From an uncultured Opitutia bacterium (GTDB lineage Bacteria; Verrucomicrobiota; Verrucomicrobiia; Opitutales; Opitutaceae), in contig CAIRCN010000071.1 of the NCBI GenBank assembly GCA_903877135.1, forward strand, positions 1 through 52,866: DNA of 52,866 nt. The letters are read 5' to 3'. The notes under the pieces were generated by a model that was given only the letters and a program-made list of their open reading frames with translations, had not been told where the DNA came from and did not search any database. Positions 1-14,006 of this stretch are shown here, piece after piece. Position 1 is the stretch's first letter. The number at the start of each line of letters is the position of its first letter. The position numbers were made by a program, and so were the translations under genes.

Positions 1-125
1 GAGAAAACCACAAACTCATGCCCAAAAACCCCTTCACGGTGGCTTCAACTACGCGCTCTGCGTCAAACCCCGCGCTCATCCTGCGCGAGCAAAGCGGGAA
101 TAGGCTGCGAAATTGGGAGAATGCA

Positions 126-380
126 TTATTCAAAGTGCCCATAAGCCGACAGCGGTCCGTAAAGCGATTCGACATCGCGACCGAAAACCGCGCCCTGAGA
201 AATCCGCCACGGCAGGTAAAGCTCACGCCCAAAGTCAATCAGCGGGTCGGGCCATTTGCGCCACGAGACTGCCAGCAGCACCGCCGCCAGCCCCCCTAGG
301 CTCAGCAATATCAGCAGGTCCAGCCGCCAATCAAACCAGCGGTCCTTGGCGTTGGGGTCAATGGCTGCAGGCTGGTTCAT
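126..380 (-). pseudogene. Truncated N-terminus of a glycosyltransferase-like membrane protein
   Basis: An 84-residue reading frame starts with an ATG at 380 and stops at 126. It has one hydrophobic segment (about residues 21-43, LLILLSLGGLAAVLLAVSW) followed by WPDPLIDFGRELYLPWRISQG and LYGPLSAY. From memory of the family, this pattern (a DFGRELY motif, then a GPLSxY motif after the first membrane helix) opens polytopic ArnT/GT39-like glycosyltransferases of 400 residues or more. Here the frame ends right after GPLSAY. Dropping one G in the TTTGAA near 134 would read on as HFNNAFSQF, which resembles the expected YFNALxFRLF, so a frameshift is possible. The rest would lie toward and beyond base 1. 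It could be a pseudogene, a sequencing error or a deletion scar; the family assignment is tentative. Confidence 0.45.
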
Positions 381-460
381 CACAGGCTGAGCATGGGTAT
401 AGTTTGGGCCATCGCGCAAAGTCAGCCCCAAAGCGGTCGCTCCTGACACGTGGATGCTGC

Positions 461-1126
461 TCAGCGCGGACGGCGCATCTGGAGGCCGGCGAGCAATTCG
501 GGGCGCGCCGTGCGAATCGGCGACGTCGCGAGGAACTCTTCCGCTACCGCCTTCCGCCCTCGTGCCCGCAGCCCGGCATAGACGTGCAGTTCGAACTGAA
601 TTTGCAGTTCGGCCTGTTCGCGGGTGAGACCAAGTGCGCCGAGGAGAAACAGCAGCGCCTCGACCGTGGAGAACCGCCCACCGTCCTGCTGCGCACGCAG
701 CCAGTAGCGGCTCTCGCCCGACATCGGCAGGCTCACAACGCGGCCCCACGAACCGACCGCCCGGCGCATATCGCCCACCTCACTCCACGAGCCATCGATC
801 AGCACGGCCTGCACCGCGTCGGCCGCCACGCCTTGCGGCATCGCCTCGCCAGCCGGGTGCAGGATCCACAATTCCCGACCCGGCATCTGCAGTGTCGCCG
901 CTCCGGGCGGGCGGTCGCCATCGAGAAAGAATTGGCGGGAGCCAGGAAAAAGACGATGGATGAGACGTCCCGTACTACTCGGCCGCCACCGCTCGCGGCG
1001 ATGCATGAGCACATCAATCTGCAGCGGACACGAAATGGGGTGGAATGCAGCACACACGCACCACCGCGGCGGCAGGTGGCAGTTCGCACAGCGCGGGCTG
1101 GGATGGAGGACGTCACAACGCGGCAT
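461..1126 (-). CDS. DTW-domain tRNA-uridine aminocarboxypropyltransferase
   Basis: This 221-residue protein is a DTW-domain (TapT/Tuaa-type) enzyme. The family transfers the 3-amino-3-carboxypropyl group of S-adenosylmethionine to uridine in tRNA, forming acp3U. The sequence shows the N-terminal cysteine cluster (RCANCHLPPRWCVC), a basic HRRERW stretch, STGRL, and LIDGSW, which corresponds to the family-naming D-T/S-W motif. The ATG at 1126 is preferred because a purine-rich GGATGGG sequence lies just upstream; an in-frame GTG lies two codons earlier at 1132. It sits directly downstream of the rpoC terminator on the same strand and so probably has its own promoter in the roughly 75-base gap. 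No membrane segment is seen. Family assignment is firm; exact tRNA targets are not known. Confidence 0.85.
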   Translation of the reverse strand: MPRCDVLHPSPRCANCHLPPRWCVCAAFHPISCPLQIDVLMHRRERWRPSSTGRLIHRLFPGSRQFFLDGDRPPGAATLQMPGRELWILHPAGEAMPQGVAADAVQAVLIDGSWSEVGDMRRAVGSWGRVVSLPMSGESRYWLRAQQDGGRFSTVEALLFLLGALGLTREQAELQIQFELHVYAGLRARGRKAVAEEFLATSPIRTARPELLAGLQMRRPR

Positions 1127-1193
1127 CGCCACCCATCCGGGCCGCGAATCTTCGTCCCGTCAACGCGGTGTTTCACCGTCGACCGCCTGCGAG

Positions 1194-1231
1194 CCGGCAA
1201 AAAGAAACCGCGGCCTTTCGGCCGCGGTTTC
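1194..1231 (-). terminator. Intrinsic terminator of the rpoBC operon
   Basis: A perfect 12-bp stem (arms 1204-1215 and 1220-1231) encloses a four-base loop. On the minus strand it is followed by TTTCTTTTTG. It lies 30 bases past the rpoC stop, so it is read as the rho-independent terminator of the ribosomal protein/RNA polymerase operon. Confidence 0.9.
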
Positions 1232-1260
1232 AGAGACTATTGGAATTACTTTGGCGCAGA

Positions 1261-5400
<4,140 letters not shown>

Positions 5401-5462
5401 GGAGTGATCTTCCTGATGTTCGTGAGAGGATGCGGAAATAAACGGACGCGTGGGCCGGGCAC

Positions 5463-8400
5463 TTAGGTGCCGTAGCCGAGCGAGTCCTGTTTGTTGAGCT
5501 TGATGTCGAGGCCGAGGGACTGGATTTCTTTGATCAACACGTTGAACGACTCGGGCGTGCCGGCCTGCAACGTATTGTCGCCCTTGACGAGCGACTCGTA
5601 GATCTTGGTGCGGCCCTGCACGTCGTCAGACTTGACGGTGAGGAGTTCCTGGAGGGTGTTGGCGGCGCCATAGGCTTCAAGCGCCCACACTTCCATTTCG
5701 CCGAAACGCTGGCCGCCGTATTGGGCCTTGCCGCCCAACGGTTGCTGCGTGACAAGCGAGTATGGACCGACCGCGCGCGCGTGAATCTTGTGCGACACGA
5801 GATGGTTTAGCTTCATCATGTAGATGTAGCCGACAACGACCTCCTGATCGAGTTTCTCGCCGGTGCGTCCGTCGTAGAGCGGGCTCTTGCCGGAAGACGG
5901 CAGCTTCGCATCGCGGAGGTATTCGCGGACTTTCTTTTCCGGAATGCCGTCGAACACGGGCGTCGCCACCTTGATGCCGAGTTTTTTGCAGGCCCAGCCC
6001 AAGTGCGTCTCGAGCACCTGCCCGACGTTCATGCGCGATGGCACGCCCAGCGGGTTGAGGCAGATTTCGATCGGCGTGCCGTCCGGAAGGAACGGCATGT
6101 CTTCTTCGGCGACGATCTTGGCGACCACGCCCTTGTTGCCGTGACGACCGGCCATTTTGTCGCCGACTTCGAGCTTCTGCTTTTCGGCGATGTAAACCTT
6201 GACCTGCTTGATCGCGCCGTCGCCGGCGTCCTGGCCCGACTCGATGCCCGCGAGCTTGCGCTCACGGTCGCCCTCGAGTTCGTCGAATTTCGACTGATAG
6301 GAGCCGATTATCTCCATGATCTTGATGCGAACCGGAGACGGGTCGATCTGGACGTGCTTGGAGACCGCGGCGAGCTTGCGCAAGAGCGTCTTGGTGATCT
6401 TGCGGTTGGCCGGAATGATGATTTCGGCGGATTCTCCGTTGATGACGTCGAGCGGGATTTTTTCACCGAGGAGGATGTTGGATAGCGCCTCGGTGAGGCT
6501 CTCGCGCAGCTTGTCCATCTGGGTCTTGTATTCCTCCTGGATCTGTTTGCCTTGGCGGCGGCGGTCCGACGGAGAGAGCTTCTCCTTCTCGAAATCGACG
6601 CGGCTCGAAACCTTCACATCCATGATGATGCCGGCGACGCCGGACGGAACGACGAGCGACGTGTCCTTCACGTCGGCGGCCTTTTCGCCGAAGATGGCGC
6701 GGAGGAGCTTTTCCTCGGGTGCGAGCTCGGTTTCGGATTTTGGGGTGATCTTACCGACGAGGATGTCGCCGGGCTTCACCTCGGCGCCAATGCGGATGAC
6801 ACCGTTGTGGTCGAGGTTCTTGAGCGCCTCTTCGCCGACGTTCGGAATGTCGCGGGTGATTTCCTCCGGCCCGAGCTTGGTATCGCGCGCGGTGACTTCA
6901 AACTCCTGGATGTGGATCGAGGTGAAGATGTCCTCCTTGAGCACCTTTTCAGAGATCAGGATGGCGTCTTCGAAGTTGTAGCCGTTCCACGGCATGAACC
7001 CGACGAGCACGTTGCGGCCAAGGGCCATTTCGCCATGGTCGGTCGAAGGGCCGTCGGCGATGATCTGGCCCGCCTTTACCTTCTGACCCACCTTGACGAT
7101 GGGCTTTTGATTGAAGCAGGTGCCCGCGTTCGAGCGCATAAACTTGCGCAGCTCGTGAACGGCCACGCCGTTCTTCGGGTCGCTCTTGATGTTGCGCGGC
7201 AGCTCACCGTCGCGGGTGATGACGATCCGCTTGGCATCAACCGAGGCGATGACACCAGCCTCGTCGGCGACAGAGACGATTTTCGAGTCGCGTGCGACGC
7301 GCTCCTCGATGCCGGTGCCGACGAACGGTGACTCGGCCTGAAGGAGCGGCACGCCCTGGCGTTGCATGTTGGCGCCCATGAGCGCGCGATTCGCGTCGTC
7401 GTGCTCGAGGAAGGGGATCATGCCGGCGGCGATCGAGATGACCTGCTTTGGCGAAACATCCATCAGGTGGACTTCGCTGGCGGGCACTTCGAGGAAGTTG
7501 CCGTCCTGCCGAACCGTAACTTTGCCCACGAAGTGGCCCTTGTCGTCGATCTCGGCATTCGCCTGCGCGATGACCTTGGCCTCTTCCTGATCGGCGGTGA
7601 GATATTCGATCTTCTCGGTGGCGCGGCCATCCTTCACCACGCGGTAGGGTGTTTCGATGAAGCCGAACTCGTTCACGCGGGCGTAGGTCGAGAGAGAGTT
7701 GATGAGGCCGATGTTCGGACCTTCGGGCGTCTCGATGGGGCAGATGCGGCCGTAGTGCGACGGGTGGACGTCGCGGACTTCGAAGCCGGCGCGTTCGCGG
7801 TTGAGACCGCCCGGCCCGAGCGCGGAGAGGCGGCGCTTGTGCGTGACCTCGGCGAGCGGGTTGATCTGGTCCATGAACTGCGAGAGCTGGCTGCGCGCGA
7901 AGAAGTCGCGGATGACGGTCGTTAGCGCCTTCGGGTTGATCAGCTTTTGCGGCGTGATCGAGTCGACGCTCTGGTCATACATCGTCATGCGTTCGCGGAC
8001 GAGTCGCTCGGTGCGGCTGAGGCCGACGCGGCACTGGTTGGCGAGCAACTCGCCCACGGTGCGCACGCGACGGGAGCCGAGGTGATCGATGTCGTCGACG
8101 ACGCCTTCGCCACGCTTGAGACGGACGAGGTATTTCGTCGCGGCGACGATGTCGCCGGACTCGAGAATGCGCTGCTCCAAGTCGACCTTTAGGCCGAGCT
8201 TTTGGTCGATCTTGTAACGGCCGACGCGACCGAGGTCGTAGCGCTTTGGGTCGAAGAAGAGGCGCTTAAGAAGGGCCTTTGCGTTGGCGGTGGTCGGCGG
8301 CTCGCCCGGGCGGAGGCGCTTGTAGATTTCCTTGAGGGCTTCCTCCTCGTTGCGGGTCGGATCCTTCTTCAGCGCGCGAATGAGGGCGCCCTCGTCTAGG

Positions 8401-9242
8401 GCGGTGTCGATGACGCGGATCGAGGTGATGTCGTGCTTCTCGAAGGTGCGGACGATGGCCTTCGTGAGCGGCTCAAACGCGCGGGCGAGGACGACGCCCT
8501 TCTGAGCGTCGATTGCATCCTCGACGAGGACGAGCGTGGAGACGTTCTCCATGTCGAGGGCCTTGGAAACCTTGAGGTCCTTGATCTCGTAGAAGAGGTC
8601 CAGCAGATCGATGTCACTGGAATAGCCGATGGCGCGGAGCAACGTCGTGATGAGGAATTTCCGGCGGCGGCGGCGGCGATCGAGGTAAACGTAGAGCAGG
8701 TCGTTGTTGTCGAACTGCACCTCGAGCCAGGTGCCGCGGTCGGGGATGATGCGAAAGGAGTGGAGCGGCTTGCCATTCGGGTGCGGGGTGACCTCGAACG
8801 CGATGCCGGGCGAGCGGTGGAGTTGGGAGACAACGACGCGTTCGGCGCCGTTGATGATGAAAGAGCCGCGCTCGGTCACCATCGGGATTTCGCCCATGTA
8901 GATTTCCTCGTCTTTGATGAAGTCTTCCTCGCGGAGGCGGAGCTTCACATAGAGCGGCACCGAGTAGGTGACGCCCTCGCGCAGACACTCGAGTTCGTTG
9001 TTCTTCGGCTCGCCCAGTGTGTAAGAGACGTATTCGAGTGTGAGGCGCTCATCGTAGGAGAGGATCGGGAACACCTCGCGGAAGACGGCCTCGAGGCCCT
9101 GCGGTTTGCGCTGCTTCTCGGGCGTCCCCTTTTGGAGGAAGTCGAGATACGACGTGATCTGAATTTCAATCAGATTCGGCGGTTGGAGGACTTCGCGGAG
9201 CTTGCCAAAGTTAATACGTTCGGAATGTGTGCGGTCGGCCAT
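5463..9242 (-). CDS. rpoB: DNA-directed RNA polymerase subunit beta
   Basis: The 1259-residue beta subunit of RNA polymerase. Diagnostic blocks include the rifampicin-binding region ([29 protein letters not shown]), [22 protein letters not shown], the [18 protein letters not shown] block, and the C-terminal [24 protein letters not shown] segment. Wild-type residues are seen at the usual rifampicin positions (Q, D, H and S in SQFMDQIN...HKRRLSAL), so no resistance substitution is apparent. The gene follows rplL after a 166-base spacer holding a hairpin with a short T-rich tail, and precedes rpoC, the universal bacterial order. Confidence 0.99.
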   Translation of the reverse strand: MADRTHSERINFGKLREVLQPPNLIEIQITSYLDFLQKGTPEKQRKPQGLEAVFREVFPILSYDERLTLEYVSYTLGEPKNNELECLREGVTYSVPLYVKLRLREEDFIKDEEIYMGEIPMVTERGSFIINGAERVVVSQLHRSPGIAFEVTPHPNGKPLHSFRIIPDRGTWLEVQFDNNDLLYVYLDRRRRRRKFLITTLLRAIGYSSDIDLLDLFYEIKDLKVSKALDMENVSTLVLVEDAIDAQKGVVLARAFEPLTKAIVRTFEKHDITSIRVIDTALDEGALIRALKKDPTRNEEEALKEIYKRLRPGEPPTTANAKALLKRLFFDPKRYDLGRVGRYKIDQKLGLKVDLEQRILESGDIVAATKYLVRLKRGEGVVDDIDHLGSRRVRTVGELLANQCRVGLSRTERLVRERMTMYDQSVDSITPQKLINPKALTTVIRDFFARSQLSQFMDQINPLAEVTHKRRLSALGPGGLNRERAGFEVRDVHPSHYGRICPIETPEGPNIGLINSLSTYARVNEFGFIETPYRVVKDGRATEKIEYLTADQEEAKVIAQANAEIDDKGHFVGKVTVRQDGNFLEVPASEVHLMDVSPKQVISIAAGMIPFLEHDDANRALMGANMQRQGVPLLQAESPFVGTGIEERVARDSKIVSVADEAGVIASVDAKRIVITRDGELPRNIKSDPKNGVAVHELRKFMRSNAGTCFNQKPIVKVGQKVKAGQIIADGPSTDHGEMALGRNVLVGFMPWNGYNFEDAILISEKVLKEDIFTSIHIQEFEVTARDTKLGPEEITRDIPNVGEEALKNLDHNGVIRIGAEVKPGDILVGKITPKSETELAPEEKLLRAIFGEKAADVKDTSLVVPSGVAGIIMDVKVSSRVDFEKEKLSPSDRRRQGKQIQEEYKTQMDKLRESLTEALSNILLGEKIPLDVINGESAEIIIPANRKITKTLLRKLAAVSKHVQIDPSPVRIKIMEIIGSYQSKFDELEGDRERKLAGIESGQDAGDGAIKQVKVYIAEKQKLEVGDKMAGRHGNKGVVAKIVAEEDMPFLPDGTPIEICLNPLGVPSRMNVGQVLETHLGWACKKLGIKVATPVFDGIPEKKVREYLRDAKLPSSGKSPLYDGRTGEKLDQEVVVGYIYMMKLNHLVSHKIHARAVGPYSLVTQQPLGGKAQYGGQRFGEMEVWALEAYGAANTLQELLTVKSDDVQGRTKIYESLVKGDNTLQAGTPESFNVLIKEIQSLGLDIKLNKQDSLGYGT

Positions 9243-9329
9243 GGGAATTTCCGGTTGGGAGCAAAAATCAGACGGCGCGTGCGCTCAGGGCGCGGCGCGA
9301 GGAACGGACAAAAGAACTATTGTGAAAAA

Positions 9330-9366
9330 AGCCAAAGGACAGGCCATGCGGTGGCACGGCCTGTCC
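9330..9366 (-). promoter_or_regulatory. Hairpin in the rplL-rpoB spacer, candidate attenuator
   Basis: Perfect 9-bp arms (9337-9345 and 9358-9366, ggacaggcc and its complement) can form a stem. On the minus strand they are followed by TTTGGCTTTTTTC. This is a weak intrinsic terminator shape between rplL and rpoB. In E. coli the same spacer carries an attenuator that lets L7/L12 be made in excess of polymerase; a similar role here is inference from position and structure. Confidence 0.6.
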
Positions 9367-9408
9367 CGAAATGATTGCTGGTTGTGCGAGTGAAATCGCC
9401 AAAGCGTC

Positions 9409-9789
9409 TTACTTGAGCTCGACCTTGGCTCCGGCAGCCTCAAGTTTTTTCTTGATTTCCTCGGCCTCGACCTTGGCCACGTTTTCCTTGACGGCCTTCG
9501 GCGCGGCCTCGACGAGGTCCTTGGCCTCCTTGAGGCCGAGGCCCGTGATGGCACGGACTTCCTTGATGACGCCGATCTTGTTCGCGCCGGCCTCCTTGAG
9601 GACGACGGTGAACTCGGTCTGCTCGATGGCGGCGGCAGCTGGGGCGGCAGCGGCGGCGACGGCAGGACCGGCGGCAGCGGCGGCGGAGACGCCCCACTTG
9701 CCTTCGAGATCTTTGACGAGGGCTGCGAGGTCGAGAACCGTCTGGCTCGAGAGCCATTCGATGACTTGGTCTTTGGTGATGTTGCTCAT
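9409..9789 (-). CDS. rplL: 50S ribosomal protein bL12 (L7/L12)
   Basis: A 126-residue stalk protein that binds translation factors on the large subunit. An N-terminal dimerisation helix (residues about 1-35) is followed by an Ala-rich hinge and the conserved C-terminal domain with [21 protein letters not shown] and [20 protein letters not shown]. Length is typical. The ATG at 9789 has AAGGAGCAG upstream, a strong Shine-Dalgarno sequence that fits the need for several copies per ribosome. It lies 136 bases after rplJ. Confidence 0.98.
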   Translation of the reverse strand: MSNITKDQVIEWLSSQTVLDLAALVKDLEGKWGVSAAAAAGPAVAAAAAPAAAAIEQTEFTVVLKEAGANKIGVIKEVRAITGLGLKEAKDLVEAAPKAVKENVAKVEAEEIKKKLEAAGAKVELK

Positions 9790-9875
9790 GATGTCTGCTC
9801 CTTGGGCGGGTTAGCGGTTTCGGGAAGTGAAACGCGTTTAAGGGACGTATCCCCTAGCCTACCGCGATGGATGGT

Positions 9876-9898
9876 TTTTCCCGGCTCACGCCGGAAAA
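9876..9898 (-). promoter_or_regulatory. Small hairpin in the rplJ-rplL spacer
   Basis: CCGGC and GCCGG arms extended by T/A pairs, with one bulged C, flank a four-base loop between rplJ and rplL. There is no T-tract, so it is not a convincing terminator. It may be a processing or stabilising structure; function is unknown. Confidence 0.35.
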
Positions 9899-9925
9899 TC
9901 GTTGTTATTGGTTAAAGGGTTGGAT

Positions 9926-10423
9926 TTAGGCGGCCGGGGCAGCGGGCTGCTCCTTTTTGACCTTGGCGTCGAGGACACGGACGAACGCCGCGGCGTTTTG
10001 CATGAACAGGCCGAGGAGTTGCGAACGCAGCGCCTCGAACGAGGGCAAGTCGGCAATCTTCGCGAGGTCGGCGGCGCTGATGAGCTTCTTGTCCATCACG
10101 CCAACCTTCACTTCGAGCTTCTGCTTGTCCTTGAAGAACTGCTTCAGGATCTTGGCGACCCCGGCGGAGTTCTTGCCGCCGACGATGACGGCGGTCGGGC
10201 CGATCAGCGCGCTCTCGAATTCGGGCAGGCCGAGGGCCTTGGCCGCGACACGGAGCGAGCTGTTCTTGACGACGTGAAATTCGGCCTTCTCGGCGTCGAG
10301 CCGTTTGCGCAGCTCGGCGGCGTCGGCGACGGTCACCTTCGAAAAGTTGGTAAGGATGACGTAGTCGGACTTCTTCAGGTGCGTCTCGACCTCTTTGATC
10401 AGGTAATTTTTTTCGGCTCTCAT
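9926..10423 (-). CDS. rplJ: 50S ribosomal protein uL10
   Basis: A 165-residue protein that anchors the L7/L12 dimers to 23S rRNA at the stalk base. The sequence begins MRAEKNYLIKEVETHLKKSD and contains the conserved LRKRLDAEKAEFHVVKNSSLRVAAK block. The C-terminal helix that binds L12 (LLGLFMQNAAAFVRVLDAKVKKE) is present and ends in an Ala/Pro tail. The ATG at 10423 is only 14 bases after the rplA stop, so there is no room for an L10-type autoregulatory leader directly before it. Any such control must sit elsewhere in the operon. Confidence 0.98.
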   Translation of the reverse strand: MRAEKNYLIKEVETHLKKSDYVILTNFSKVTVADAAELRKRLDAEKAEFHVVKNSSLRVAAKALGLPEFESALIGPTAVIVGGKNSAGVAKILKQFFKDKQKLEVKVGVMDKKLISAADLAKIADLPSFEALRSQLLGLFMQNAAAFVRVLDAKVKKEQPAAPAA

Positions 10424-10437
10424 GGTCGGGGGGCGGC

Positions 10438-11136
10438 TTAATGTTTACTGAACTCGGTGGCGGCGAGGCGCACACCGGGGCTCATGCTTGAGGAGATGAA
10501 CACCGACTTGATGTAGTTGTGGCCCTTGAAAGTGGCGGGCTTGGCCTTGCTCACAGCATCGATCACAGCCAAGACGTTTTCGATCAGCTGCGCGGCGGTG
10601 AACGAGCGCTTGCCGACGCCAACGCCGATACCGCCGGACTTGTCCATTTTGAACTCCACGCGGCCGGCCTTGACAGCCTTGATGCCGGCGGGGATGTCGT
10701 CGGTCACGGTGCCGGACTTCGGGTTGGGCATGAGGCCCTTGGGACCGAGGACGCGAGCGATGGTGCGGACGGTCTTCATCGCCTCGGTGGTGGCGATGGC
10801 GACGTCAAAATCGAGCCAGCCCTCGTTGATTTTCTGCATCATGTCCTGCAAGCCGGCGTGATCGGCGCCGGCGGCGAGCGCCTTGGCGGGATCGTCGGTG
10901 AAGACGAGGACGCGGACTTTCTTGCCCGAGCCGTTCGGGAGCGGCGTGGTGCCGCGCACCATCTGCTCGCCGGCGGTCGGGTCAACCCCGAGTTGGAAGG
11001 AGAGTTCGACGGTCTCGTCGAACTTCGCCTTGGGAAATTTGGCGAGAATGTCCACGGCCTCGGCCAAGGGGTAATCCTTGGTCAGGTCGGCGACCTTTAC
11101 GGCGTTGCGGTAGCGTTTGCTGTGCGTTGTTGGCAT
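10438..11136 (-). CDS. rplA: 50S ribosomal protein uL1
   Basis: A 232-residue L1-stalk protein involved in release of deacylated tRNA from the ribosome and, in many bacteria, autogenous repression of the L11-L1 operon. The sequence shows LSFQLGVDPTAGEQMVRGTTPLPNG-type motifs and the conserved block LMPNPKSGTVT, plus GRVEFKMDKSGGIGVGVGK. The start is set at the ATG at 11136, because GCAAGGAGTC lies just upstream and known L1 proteins start close to the KRYRNA segment. An upstream in-frame ATG at 11157 lacks such support. Confidence 0.97.
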   Translation of the reverse strand: MPTTHSKRYRNAVKVADLTKDYPLAEAVDILAKFPKAKFDETVELSFQLGVDPTAGEQMVRGTTPLPNGSGKKVRVLVFTDDPAKALAAGADHAGLQDMMQKINEGWLDFDVAIATTEAMKTVRTIARVLGPKGLMPNPKSGTVTDDIPAGIKAVKAGRVEFKMDKSGGIGVGVGKRSFTAAQLIENVLAVIDAVSKAKPATFKGHNYIKSVFISSSMSPGVRLAATEFSKH

Positions 11137-11205
11137 GGGTGACTCCTTGCGGTGCAAGCGTCCCGGTGGGGACTCCCGCGGTGAGTTGGGATTGCGGAGG
11201 GAAAA

Positions 11206-11631
11206 TCAGTCGACGACTTCGATGCCCATGTTGCGGGCGGTGCCAGCGATGACCTTGATGCCAGCCTCGGGATCCTTGGCGTTGAGGTCGGCCTTCTTGA
11301 GGTTGTAGATTTCCAAGAGCTGTTTCTTGGTGACCTTGCCGACCTTGTCCTGGTTGGGCTTGGCCGAGCCGCTGGCGATGTTGGCCGCCTTCTTGAGGAG
11401 GACCGACGCCGGGGGCGACTTGAGGATGAAGGTGAAGCTCTTGTCGGTGTAAACCGTGATGACCACCGGCAGGATCATGCCGTTTTGGTCCTTGGTGCGG
11501 GCGTTGAAGTCCTTGCAGAACGCCATGATGTTGACGCCCTGCGCACCGAGCGCGGGACCGACCGGGGGCGCGGGATTCGCGGCACCGGCAGGGAGTTGGA
11601 GGCGGATGTAGCCTTGGATTTTCTTGGCCAT
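11206..11631 (-). CDS. rplK: 50S ribosomal protein uL11
   Basis: A 141-residue protein of the GTPase-associated centre. It opens with [29 protein letters not shown], the proline-rich N-terminal domain targeted by thiostrepton-type drugs in other species. It continues with [15 protein letters not shown] and the C-terminal rRNA-binding domain ending in [11 protein letters not shown]. Length is normal. It lies between nusG and rplA in the standard order. Confidence 0.98.
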   Translation of the reverse strand: MAKKIQGYIRLQLPAGAANPAPPVGPALGAQGVNIMAFCKDFNARTKDQNGMILPVVITVYTDKSFTFILKSPPASVLLKKAANIASGSAKPNQDKVGKVTKKQLLEIYNLKKADLNAKDPEAGIKVIAGTARNMGIEVVD

Positions 11632-11661
11632 GGGAAATTGGGTGGGTGGTCTGGTCTGGAA

Positions 11662-12240
11662 TTATTCCGTGTTGCGCTGCACCTGCCAGTATTCGAGTTC
11701 GACCGGGGTGAACCGGCCGAAAATGGAGACGGAGACCTTGAGTTTGCCGCGGTCCGGGTCGATTTCGTCGATGCGGCCGGTAAGGCTGGCGAAGGCACCG
11801 TCGGTGATTTTCACTTCTTCGCCCACGGTGTATTGGACCTTGGGCACTTCCTTGCCGTTGGCGGCCTCGATGCGGGCGCGAATCTCGTCGATCTCGCTCT
11901 GGCGCAGGGCCGCGGGACGCTCGCCGCCGACAAAACCGATCACGCCGGCGACTTCCTTCACGAAATACCATGGCTTATTGATGACCTTCTTGTCCTCCCC
12001 GTAGAGGCACATCTGAATGAAGACGTAGCCGGGATAGAGTTTGCGAACCTTGGTGGATTTCTTTCCGGCCTTGACCTCGGACACGATCTCGGTCGGCAGC
12101 AGCACCTCGAAAATACTGTCCTCAAGCTCCTCGGCTTTTTTGAACTTTTCGATATAGGCCTTCACCTTGTTCTCCTGGCCGGAGAGCGTGTGCAGGGCAA
12201 ACCACTGGGCTGTGGCGGGAGCGGTCGGTTGGACGGACAT
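11662..12240 (-). CDS. nusG: Transcription termination/antitermination protein NusG
   Basis: A 192-residue elongation factor that binds the RNA polymerase clamp and links it to Rho or to the ribosome. The N-terminal NGN domain is seen as WFALHTLSGQENKVKAYIEK and YPGYVFIQMCL...WYFVKEVAGVIGFVG. The C-terminal KOW domain follows as VGEEVKITDGAFASLTGRIDEID and ends LEYWQVQ. No insert between the two domains is seen. The start codon is eight bases after the secE stop, so the two genes are co-translated. Confidence 0.98.
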   Translation of the reverse strand: MSVQPTAPATAQWFALHTLSGQENKVKAYIEKFKKAEELEDSIFEVLLPTEIVSEVKAGKKSTKVRKLYPGYVFIQMCLYGEDKKVINKPWYFVKEVAGVIGFVGGERPAALRQSEIDEIRARIEAANGKEVPKVQYTVGEEVKITDGAFASLTGRIDEIDPDRGKLKVSVSIFGRFTPVELEYWQVQRNTE

Positions 12241-12248
12241 GGCTCGGG

Positions 12249-12452
12249 TTAGCTGACCATTTTCGTGAAGAGATCCACGAACTGGTAGAGGGAAAAGTCG
12301 CTGATGCTCGTGAAAAGACCGAGGATGGCCGCCGCGACCACGACCACGATGGTGGAATCACGGAGTTCGGTCATCGTCGGCCAGGTGGCCTTCTTGAGCT
12401 CGTCCTTGATTTCGATGGTGAAGATGCGGACGGAGCTGAATGGATTTTTCAT
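12249..12452 (-). CDS. secE: Preprotein translocase subunit SecE
   Basis: A 67-residue single-span SecE that stabilises the SecYEG channel. The amphipathic helix FTIEIKDELKKATWPTMTELRDST contains the family WP motif, and one membrane helix (IVVVVAAAILGLFTSI) follows. Length fits the short one-helix form outside the gamma-proteobacteria. The start is the ATG at 12452; the longer upstream frame would run into the tRNA-Trp gene, which begins downstream of base 12465. Confidence 0.96.
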   Translation of the reverse strand: MKNPFSSVRIFTIEIKDELKKATWPTMTELRDSTIVVVVAAAILGLFTSISDFSLYQFVDLFTKMVS

Positions 12453-12464
12453 GGGCTTGGAATT

Positions 12465-12540
12465 TGGCAGGCGCGGAGGGACTCGAACCCCCAACCGACG
12501 GTTTTGGAGACCGCTACTCTACCAATTGAGCTACACGCCT
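12465..12540 (-). tRNA. tRNA-Trp (anticodon CCA)
   Basis: A 76-base cloverleaf with a 7-bp acceptor stem (AGGCGTG paired with CGCGCCT, one G-T), D-arm GCTC/GAGT-like, anticodon loop CTCCAAA giving CCA, and TTCGAGT T-loop. The 3' CCA is encoded. It lies between tuf and secE, a widespread bacterial arrangement. Confidence 0.96.
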
Positions 12541-12565
12541 GTGATGTGCTTTCTTAGACGACGCA

Positions 12566-12593
12566 GCCGAGGCCCCGGCTAGGAGGCCTCGGC
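12566..12593 (-). terminator. Hairpin after tuf
   Basis: Perfect 9-bp arms (gccgaggcc at 12566-12574 and its complement at 12585-12593) lie between tuf and tRNA-Trp. No T-run follows, so it could be a partial terminator, an RNA-processing site or simple mRNA 3'-end protection. Confidence 0.4.
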
Positions 12594-12621
12594 AGAGCCG
12601 AGTTAGAGGGTTGCGGACGCT

Positions 12622-13812
12622 TTACTCGATGATTTCGGTGATACGGCCTGCACCGATGGTGCGACCGCCTTCGCGGATGGCGAATTTCTGGAGTTTCTCC
12701 ATGGCGATCGGCACGATCAGGTCGATCTCGACGGAAATGTTGTCGCCCGGCATGATCATTTCAACGCCGGCCGGCAGGTGGACGATTCCGGTGACGTCGG
12801 TCGTGCGGAAGTAGAACTGCGGACGATAGCCGTTGAAGAACGGCGTGTGGCGGCCACCTTCGTCCTTGGAGAGGACGTAGATTTCGGCCTTGGCCTTCTT
12901 GTGCGGGGTGATCGACTTCGGGGCAGCGATGACCTGGCCACGCTCGATACCGTCCTTTTCGATGCCACGGAGGAGGATGCCGACGTTGTCGCCCGCCTGG
13001 CCGCTATCGAGGAGCTTGCGGAACATCTCGATCCCGGTGACGACGGTTGTGGTGGTGTCCTTGAGACCGACGATTTCGACGGGCTCGTTGATCTTTACCA
13101 CGCCACGCTCGATACGGCCGGTCGCGACGGTGCCGCGGCCGGTGATGGAGAACACGTCTTCGACGGACATCAGGAAGGGCTTGTCCATCTCACGGATCGG
13201 CTCCGGGATGTCGGTGTCGATGGCGGTCATCAGATCGGTGATCGCCTTCACGCCCTCAGGTGTGCCCGCGAGAGCCGCCGTGGCGGAACCACGAATGATC
13301 GTGGTCGTATCGCCAGGAAACTGATACTTGGTGAGCAATTCGCGGATCTCCATCTCGACGAGGTCGAGAAGTTCCGCGTCATCAAGCAGGTCCACCTTGT
13401 TAAGGAAGACTACGATCTTCGGAACACCAACCTGGCGGGCGAGAAGGATGTGTTCGCGCGTCTGCGGCATCGGGCCGTCGGCGGCAGAGACGACGAGGAT
13501 TGCACCGTCCATCTGGGCCGCACCGGTAATCATGTTCTTGACGAAGTCGGCGTGCCCGGGGCAGTCGACGTGCGCGTAGTGGCGCTTGTCTGACTCATAC
13601 TCTACGTGGGCGACCGAGATCGTGACGGTTTTGGTCGCATCGCGCACGGTGCCACCCTTGGCGATGTCGGCATAAGCCTTTATCTCGGCCAGACCTTTTT
13701 TGGCCTGAACGGCGAGAATGGAGGCGGTCAGCGTGGTTTTGCCGTGATCAACGTGGCCGATCGTGCCGACGTTAACGTGCGGTTTTTTGCGTTCGAATTG
13801 GGCTTTAGCCAT
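12622..13812 (-). CDS. tuf: Translation elongation factor Tu
   Basis: A 396-residue GTPase that delivers aminoacyl-tRNA to the ribosome. The sequence shows the P-loop GHVDHGKTT near residue 19, the switch [14 protein letters not shown], the guanine-specificity FLNKVD, and the barrel domains with [12 protein letters not shown] and the C-terminal [13 protein letters not shown]. Length is standard. It lies between tRNA-Thr and tRNA-Trp and heads the secE-nusG-ribosomal protein cluster, so it is probably transcribed from a promoter upstream of the tRNA-Thr gene. Confidence 0.99.
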   Translation of the reverse strand: MAKAQFERKKPHVNVGTIGHVDHGKTTLTASILAVQAKKGLAEIKAYADIAKGGTVRDATKTVTISVAHVEYESDKRHYAHVDCPGHADFVKNMITGAAQMDGAILVVSAADGPMPQTREHILLARQVGVPKIVVFLNKVDLLDDAELLDLVEMEIRELLTKYQFPGDTTTIIRGSATAALAGTPEGVKAITDLMTAIDTDIPEPIREMDKPFLMSVEDVFSITGRGTVATGRIERGVVKINEPVEIVGLKDTTTTVVTGIEMFRKLLDSGQAGDNVGILLRGIEKDGIERGQVIAAPKSITPHKKAKAEIYVLSKDEGGRHTPFFNGYRPQFYFRTTDVTGIVHLPAGVEMIMPGDNISVEIDLIVPIAMEKLQKFAIREGGRTIGAGRITEIIE

Positions 13813-13894
13813 GGGAGACGGGTGTTTGGATGATGGTTAAAAATGACCTCTGGTTTAACGTCGTAGAAGCCTGATCCGACGCGTTTTCTAACAC

Positions 13895-13970
13895 TGGAGC
13901 CCAGAATCGGATTTGAACCGACGACCTCCCCCTTACCAAGGGGGTGCTCTGCCAACTGAGCTATCTGGGC
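13895..13970 (-). tRNA. tRNA-Thr (anticodon GGT)
   Basis: A 76-base cloverleaf beginning GCCCAGATAGCTCAGTTGGC with anticodon stem CCCCC/GGGGG, loop TTGGTAA (anticodon GGT), T-loop TTCAAAT and encoded CCA. It is the first gene of the tuf cluster on the minus strand. Confidence 0.97.
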
Positions 13971-14006
13971 AGACTAAGGGAGTGCCAAAAAACGAAAAGA
14001 GGGAAG

